This document shows positions 59,917 to 64,000 of a stretch of DNA of 64,000 nucleotides, one piece after another. Made by a program: the position numbers and the translations under genes. Source of the stretch: PMG-095 sp037200885. GTDB taxonomy: Bacteria > Myxococcota_A > Polyangia > Polyangiales > Polyangiaceae. Within the stretch, counting starts at the first letter, position 1. Each line of letters starts with the position of its first letter. The stretch is from the NCBI GenBank assembly GCA_037200885.1, contig JBBCIN010000002.1, forward strand, positions 1 through 64,000, given 5' to 3'. The notes beneath the pieces are model-generated. The model had not been told where the DNA came from. It did not search any database and saw nothing but the letters and a program-made list of their open reading frames with translations.

Positions 59917-60288
59917 ATGACCACATTCGCGATCGCCAAGAAATACGTCGAGCTTTGCCAAGCCCATCAAAATCACACGGCGCTAGAGACGCTGTTCTCG
60001 CCCGACGCAGTGAGCGTCGAGGCCGCCGCCATGCCTGGCCTGCCTGTGGAATCGAAAGGACTCAAAGCGATCGTCGAAAAGGGCAAGCAGTGGATGGACA
60101 ACCACGAAGTTCACAGCTCGAAGCTCGAAGGCCCGTGGCCGCACGGAAATCGCTTCGTGGTGCGGTTCAGCTACGACGTGACCAATAAACCCAGCGGTCG
60201 CCGCTTCCAGATGGAAGAAGCGGGCCTATTCACCGTCGAGAACGACAAGATCGTTCGCGAAGAATTCTTCTACTCGACCGAAGGCTAA
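59917..60288 (+). CDS. SnoaL-like / NTF2-fold protein
   Basis: 123 residues, ATG preceded by a strong AAGGAGG. The small cone-shaped NTF2 fold of SnoaL and ketosteroid-isomerase relatives is supported by AIAKKYVELCQAHQNHTALETLFSPDAVSVEA, the GLKAIVEKGKQWMDNHEVHSS helix and the last strand pairs (FVVRFSYDVTN, FQMEEAGLFTVENDKIVREEFFY). Such proteins can be isomerases or ligand carriers; catalytic residues cannot be placed with certainty. It stands alone, divergent from the propeller lipoprotein. Confidence 0.82.
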   Translation: MTTFAIAKKYVELCQAHQNHTALETLFSPDAVSVEAAAMPGLPVESKGLKAIVEKGKQWMDNHEVHSSKLEGPWPHGNRFVVRFSYDVTNKPSGRRFQMEEAGLFTVENDKIVREEFFYSTEG

Positions 60289-60339
60289 AGATTCCTCCGC
60301 TGCGCGCCCAGCGCCGCATGCCCCCTCTCGGTCCACTTT

Positions 60340-60441
60340 CGGTCTGCTTCTCTGTCTGCTCTCGGTGCGCGCGCAGCGCCGCACGCCTCGCGGTCTGCTT
60401 CTCTGTCTGCTCTCGGTGCGCGCGCAGCGCCGCACGCCTCG
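60340..60441. repeat. 51-bp perfect tandem duplication
   Basis: Two identical 51-base copies (60340-60390 and 60391-60441) begin CGGTCTGCTTCTCTGTCTGC and end GCACGCCTCG. A decayed part of a third copy precedes them (about 60302-60330, GCGCGCCCAGCGCCGCATGCC). The 390 bases from 60289 to 60678 otherwise hold no gene; the identity of the copies points to recent duplication. Confidence 0.9.
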
Positions 60442-60678
60442 CGCGCGCGAAGCATTTCAGTCGAGTGCCCGGAAATACGTCGCGCTTTCTGACTTTGGCA
60501 CGATCAGGTCGCGATCAACGAATGAGATGGAGGCTTACGAGAACCGACCGAACGGGCGCGTGCTTTCCGTCCTGTAGCGCGGGCGGCCCAGCGCCACTGG
60601 CCGAGCGTGCGCAAACGTAAGTCTCCCACCGCGCGCCGAAGGCGCCGCGCGTCCGTCTTCCGCGCACAACCCAGCTCG

Positions 60679-61101
60679 TCACTTCTTCGGATACAGCACG
60701 AGCTGTGTGCACCGAAACAGCGCCAACGCGCGCGCGCTGCCCTTGGCGCGCACCGTGGCATCCCAGACTTGGGTCGTTCGACCCATGTGGACGGCCGTCG
60801 CCCAGCACTCGACCACGCCCTCACGCGCGGTACCCAGATAGTTCGTCTTGAGCTCGATCGTGGTGAAGCCCGACGCCCCTTCTGGCAAGTTCGCGATCGC
60901 GCCGTAACCTGCGCAGGTGTCCGCTAGCGACACGACGCTGCCCCCGTGCATGAAGCCATTCGGTGCCAGCAAATGCGGACCGACCGGGAATTCCGCCTTC
61001 AATAGGCCCTCGGCCACCTCCGTGATGACGATGCCCAAGAGGCCCGGCAAGTTGTGACGGCCGAGCTGATTGAAGTAATCCGGGGTCAGGGTGACGGCCA
61101 T
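60679..61101 (-). CDS. PaaI-like hotdog-fold thioesterase
   Basis: 140 residues; ATG preceded by GGAG on the minus strand. The hotdog motif NGFMHGGSVVSLADTCAGYGA (about 48-68) contains the HGG turn and catalytic Asp region of acyl-CoA thioesterases of the PaaI/YdiI type. Other signatures are TIELKTNYLGTAREGVV and MGRTTQVWDATV. It hydrolyses some acyl- or aryl-CoA; the substrate is unknown. It lies 56 bases downstream of typA on the same strand. Confidence 0.9.
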   Translation of the reverse strand: MAVTLTPDYFNQLGRHNLPGLLGIVITEVAEGLLKAEFPVGPHLLAPNGFMHGGSVVSLADTCAGYGAIANLPEGASGFTTIELKTNYLGTAREGVVECWATAVHMGRTTQVWDATVRAKGSARALALFRCTQLVLYPKK

Positions 61102-61157
61102 GGTTCGCTCCGAGCGAGCTTAGCAAATCCGGACAATCACCGCGCGGTGAGCGGAAC

Positions 61158-62981
61158 TCAGGCTTTTTCGGACTTGTCGCCGTCGCGGCGCGGGCGCTTG
61201 TTCGTGTCGAGCACGCGTTTCCGCAGGCGAATTTGTTCGGGGGTCACTTCGACCAGCTCGTCGCGATCGATGAACTCGAGGGCGGCATCGATCGAAAGCA
61301 CGCGCGGCGGGATCAGCACGACGTTCTCGTCTTTGCCGGCGGCGCGGATGTTGGTGAGCTTCTTCTCGCGCACGCAGTTCACGTCCAAATCGTTGTCGCG
61401 ATTGTGCTCGCCGATGATCATGCCCTCGTACACGGGCGCGCTGGCCGCGATCAGCAGCGTGCCGCGCGGCTGGATGTGGAACAGCGCGTACGGCGTAGCG
61501 ACGCCCATGCGATCGGAGACGATCGCGCCGTTCGAGCGGCGGAGCATCGGGCCGCCGTACGGCTGCCAGCCGCCGAATAGCGAATTGAGCAAGCCGGTGC
61601 CGCGCGTTTCCGTCAGGAACGCCGAACGGAAGCCGATCAAACCGCGCGACGGAACTTTGAATTCCATGCGGGCGCGGCCAAAGCCGAGGTTTGCCATCTT
61701 CATCATCTGGCCGCGGCGTTCACCGAGGCGAGTGGTGACGGCGCCGACGTATTGGTCCGGCACGTCGATGATCACGAGCTCGACTGGCTCGGACTTTACG
61801 CCGTCGATCTCTTTGACCACGACTTCCGGCATGCCCAGCGCAAACTCGTAGCCTTCACGGCGCATGGTCTCCGCCAAGATGGCGAGCATCAGCTCACCGC
61901 GGCCGTACACCAGGAAGGTGTCCGCATCCGCGGTCTCTTCCACACGCAGGGCCAGGTTTCGTGTGGCTTCCTTGAACAGACGCTCGCGCACGTGCCGCGA
62001 GGTGACCCATTTGCCGGATTTGCCGGCCAAGGGCGAGGTGTTGACCATGAAGCTGACCTTGATGGTCGGCTCTTCCACCGTGATGCGGGGTAGCGCTTCT
62101 TGCTTGTCGACGGCGCTGATGGTGTCGCCGATTTGCACGTCTTCCATGCCCGAGAGCGCCACGATGTCACCGGCCTCGGCCGACTCGACCTTGACGCGTT
62201 TGGTGCCTTCGAAGCTGAAGATGGCGCTGATGCGTTGATTGACGGTGGTCTTCTCGCCGATCATCGCCACTGTCTGGTTGACGGCGATCTTCCCGCGGTT
62301 GACGCGGATGATGGCCAGGCGACCCACGTAGTCATCATGCTCGGTGTTGTGCACGAGCGCTTGCAGCGGACCGTTCTCGTCGACCTTCGGCGCGCGCACC
62401 TTCTGCACGATGGTCTCCATCAGCGGCTCGAGATTGGTCGAGGTATCGGTCAGCTCGCGCTTGGCCATGCCCTCTTTGCCGATCGCGTACAGCGTCGGAA
62501 ATTCCGTCTGCTCGTCGCTGGCTTCGAGCTCGACGAACAAGTCGAACACCTCGTTCAGCACGTCGTCCGGGCGCGCGTCCTGGCGGTCGATCTTGTTGAT
62601 CACGACGATCACCGTCATGCCAAGCTCGAGCGCCTTCGAGAGCACGAAGCGGGTCTGAGGTAGCGGGCCTTCGGCCGCGTCCACCAAGAGCAAGACGCCA
62701 TCGGCCATCTTCAGCGTGCGCTCGACCTCACCACCGAAATCGGCGTGGCCGGGCGTATCGATGATGTTGATCGTGTAGTCTTTGTATTTGACGCTGCAAT
62801 GCTTCGCGAGAATCGTGATGCCGCGCTCGCGCTCGAGGTCGTTGGAGTCCATGACCCGGTCGGTCACGGCCTCGTTGGCGCGGAATACGCCATTTTGACG
62901 CAGCATGGCGTCGACTAGAGTGGTTTTGCCGTGATCGACGTGAGCGATGATGGCGATGTTACGAAGCTTCTCAGCGGACAT
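61158..62981 (-). CDS. typA: Ribosome-binding GTPase TypA/BipA
   Basis: 607 residues. Translation-factor GTPase that binds the 70S ribosome and helps 50S assembly and stress or cold response. Seen: G1 AHVDHGKTTLVDAML (13-27), RGITILAKHC with the switch Thr, G3 DTPGHADFGGEVER, G4 NKIDRQDARP, then GRGELMLAILAETMRREGYEFALGMPEVV and the TypA-specific C-terminus (GRARMEFKVPSRGLIGFRS, AREKKLTNIRA-like REKKLTNIRAAGKDE). Length and order match the family exactly. The upstream region holds the XRE-cupin gene on the same strand. Confidence 0.97.
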   Translation of the reverse strand: MSAEKLRNIAIIAHVDHGKTTLVDAMLRQNGVFRANEAVTDRVMDSNDLERERGITILAKHCSVKYKDYTINIIDTPGHADFGGEVERTLKMADGVLLLVDAAEGPLPQTRFVLSKALELGMTVIVVINKIDRQDARPDDVLNEVFDLFVELEASDEQTEFPTLYAIGKEGMAKRELTDTSTNLEPLMETIVQKVRAPKVDENGPLQALVHNTEHDDYVGRLAIIRVNRGKIAVNQTVAMIGEKTTVNQRISAIFSFEGTKRVKVESAEAGDIVALSGMEDVQIGDTISAVDKQEALPRITVEEPTIKVSFMVNTSPLAGKSGKWVTSRHVRERLFKEATRNLALRVEETADADTFLVYGRGELMLAILAETMRREGYEFALGMPEVVVKEIDGVKSEPVELVIIDVPDQYVGAVTTRLGERRGQMMKMANLGFGRARMEFKVPSRGLIGFRSAFLTETRGTGLLNSLFGGWQPYGGPMLRRSNGAIVSDRMGVATPYALFHIQPRGTLLIAASAPVYEGMIIGEHNRDNDLDVNCVREKKLTNIRAAGKDENVVLIPPRVLSIDAALEFIDRDELVEVTPEQIRLRKRVLDTNKRPRRDGDKSEKA

Positions 62982-63044
62982 TGGCGGCGCATCGCTAGCC
63001 CGGAACGCTCAGCCGCGCAAGGCGCAGCCCCAATTCCGAGCGGT

Positions 63045-63599
63045 TCAGCCTGCAGCGGAACCCTCGGTCACGCTGTAGATGACCGCGTGAGCGCGTCCCG
63101 AGTTGACGTAGCGATGCCCGACTTCTCGCAGGATTGCTGCCACATCCCCGCGATTGAGGCGGTGTGTTTCGCCGCCCGCCTCGAGCGTGAGCTCACCCGC
63201 CTCCAAAGTGACGAAGCAACGCCCCGTGCGCGCCTCCGGCGCAGCATCGAAGCGGGCGCCCGCCGGCAGCTCGACCCTTTGAAAGGAAAGCCCGGCGAAG
63301 GCGGCCGGTGCTAAGTCGACCAACCGCGCCCTCCCTCTGCGCTGTTCACTCAAGGTTTTTGACGGGTGCAGCGTGACCGCCGGCTCGACGCGGCCGATCA
63401 ATTCCTCGATGCTCGTGCCTAGCGCTTCCGCGACGCGCACCAGCACGCTGAGGGTCGGATTCGCGTCGCCCGACTCCAAGTGCGCCAGCGTGGGGCGCGG
63501 TACGCCGGAACGCTCCGCTAGATCTTGCTGTGTCAGCTTTCGCCGCTCGCGCAGCCGCCTGAGGTTGGCGGCCAGCATAGTTGACGTATGGTCCGCCAT
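63045..63599 (-). CDS. XRE-family regulator with cupin domain
   Basis: 184 residues. The N-terminal helix-turn-helix (about 10-62; LRRLRERRKLTQQDLAERSGVPRPTLAHLESGDANPTLSVLVRVAEALGTSIEEL) is classic XRE. The C-terminal cupin (about 105-175; VELPAGARFDAAPEARTGRCFVTLEAGELTLEAGGETHRLNRGDVAAIL) should bind a small effector. Members of this class regulate amino acid, polyamine or sugar catabolism genes. It lies 63 bases upstream of typA on the same strand; whether it controls its neighbours is unknown. Confidence 0.93.
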   Translation of the reverse strand: MADHTSTMLAANLRRLRERRKLTQQDLAERSGVPRPTLAHLESGDANPTLSVLVRVAEALGTSIEELIGRVEPAVTLHPSKTLSEQRRGRARLVDLAPAAFAGLSFQRVELPAGARFDAAPEARTGRCFVTLEAGELTLEAGGETHRLNRGDVAAILREVGHRYVNSGRAHAVIYSVTEGSAAG

Positions 63600-63734
63600 G
63601 TTGGCATATTAGCATGAGTTCGGGCGCCACGAGTAGCGCGCGTCTGCCCCGGAGCCGGGCGGTCGCCCGATCGAGCGGGCCAAGACGGAGAGCGCCTTAT
63701 CGCAACCAAGCTCCCCCGCGACCGATGGGGGGAA

Positions 63735-64000
63735 ATGCGTTGGTTTTTGTTGCTGGTTTTGCTGGAGTGCGCCGCGGGCTGTCATTCGGCGTTGGCGGAG
63801 GCGATGGATTCCTACACCGACGCGCGCTATCCGTCGGCCGCGGCGCAATTTCGAGCGGCCGAGCCCGCGGCGCGCAAGCTCAACCCGCGGGATTTTGCGA
63901 GCTACGCGCTCCATCGCGGCCTGACGCATTTGGCGCTGGGCGACGCGCAGGCCGCGACGCGCTGGATCGGCTACGCCAAGCAGAGCGCGGATCGCAATCC
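63735..64000 (+). CDS. Lipoprotein with TPR-like repeats, 5' part only
   Basis: The gene runs off the window end, leaving 88 complete codons. ATG preceded by GGGGGGA. Signal peptide with lipobox AAGC (about Cys16), then a helical section (SYTDARYPSAAAQFRAAEPAARKLNPRDFASYALHRGLTHLALGDAQAATRWI) whose spacing fits tetratricopeptide repeats. Probably an outer-membrane binding or assembly protein; its full length and partners lie beyond the window. Confidence 0.75.
   Translation, partial: MRWFLLLVLLECAAGCHSALAEAMDSYTDARYPSAAAQFRAAEPAARKLNPRDFASYALHRGLTHLALGDAQAATRWIGYAKQSADRN

Overview
The window is strongly GC-rich chromosomal DNA from a Gram-negative bacterium, most likely a myxobacterium of the order Polyangiales or a close uncultured relative. 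This is inferred from several features together: many lipoproteins with Gly/Ala/Ser linkers, an MglA-like GTPase paired with a histidine kinase, a Ser/Thr kinase with a sensor-like tail, a lysine-rich histone-H1-like protein, and frequent GTGA start/stop overlaps. No phage, transposase, CRISPR array, rRNA or tRNA was recognised.

Layout. 1-13.6 kb holds a MoxR-type locus: a MoxR AAA+ ATPase, a large membrane protein, an ABC ATPase and permease, and a DUF58 protein. After a short interruption (histone-like gene on the minus strand, DUF1415 gene) follow a BatA-like VWA protein, a giant VWA/amidotransferase-like protein and a lipoprotein. 13.8-18 kb has a small membrane protein, a lipase-maturation-factor-like protein and a Ser/Thr kinase. 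18-22.3 kb has ilvE, a quinone oxidoreductase, a DJ-1/PfpI-like protein and a lipoprotein. 22.3-26.8 kb is a tightly packed plsB - mepA - DNA methyltransferase run. 27-33.7 kb has aacS diverging from an oligopeptidase A gene, a small Cys-containing repeat protein, a Gfo/Idh/MocA oxidoreductase and an unknown protein. 33.9-37.5 kb has a DUF488 protein and a pair of M16 peptidases, one with and one without the zinc motif.

37.5-41.3 kb carries B12-dependent ribonucleotide reductase (nrdJ) with a probable tandem NrdR operator. 41.5-46.4 kb is a cluster of lipoproteins. Three of them (one a GH12-like protein that seems to have lost its nucleophile) lie next to copies of a near-palindrome with consensus TGGAACCGGTTCCA, which suggests a co-regulated surface set. 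46.7-57.5 kb is mostly housekeeping and signalling: thiL, a PocR-domain histidine kinase coupled to an MglA-like GTPase, argH, an M48 protease pair, a homoserine kinase and hflX. 57.5-64 kb holds a truncated receiver remnant, a propeller lipoprotein with a suspect homopolymer at its start, a SnoaL-like protein, a 51-bp tandem duplication, a PaaI-like thioesterase, typA, an XRE-cupin regulator and the beginning of a lipoprotein gene.

The most unusual items are the shared palindrome of the lipoprotein cluster with its GH12 pseudoenzyme, the MglA-like GTPase/PocR kinase pair, the MoxR-ABC-VWA locus and the NrdR operator pair.
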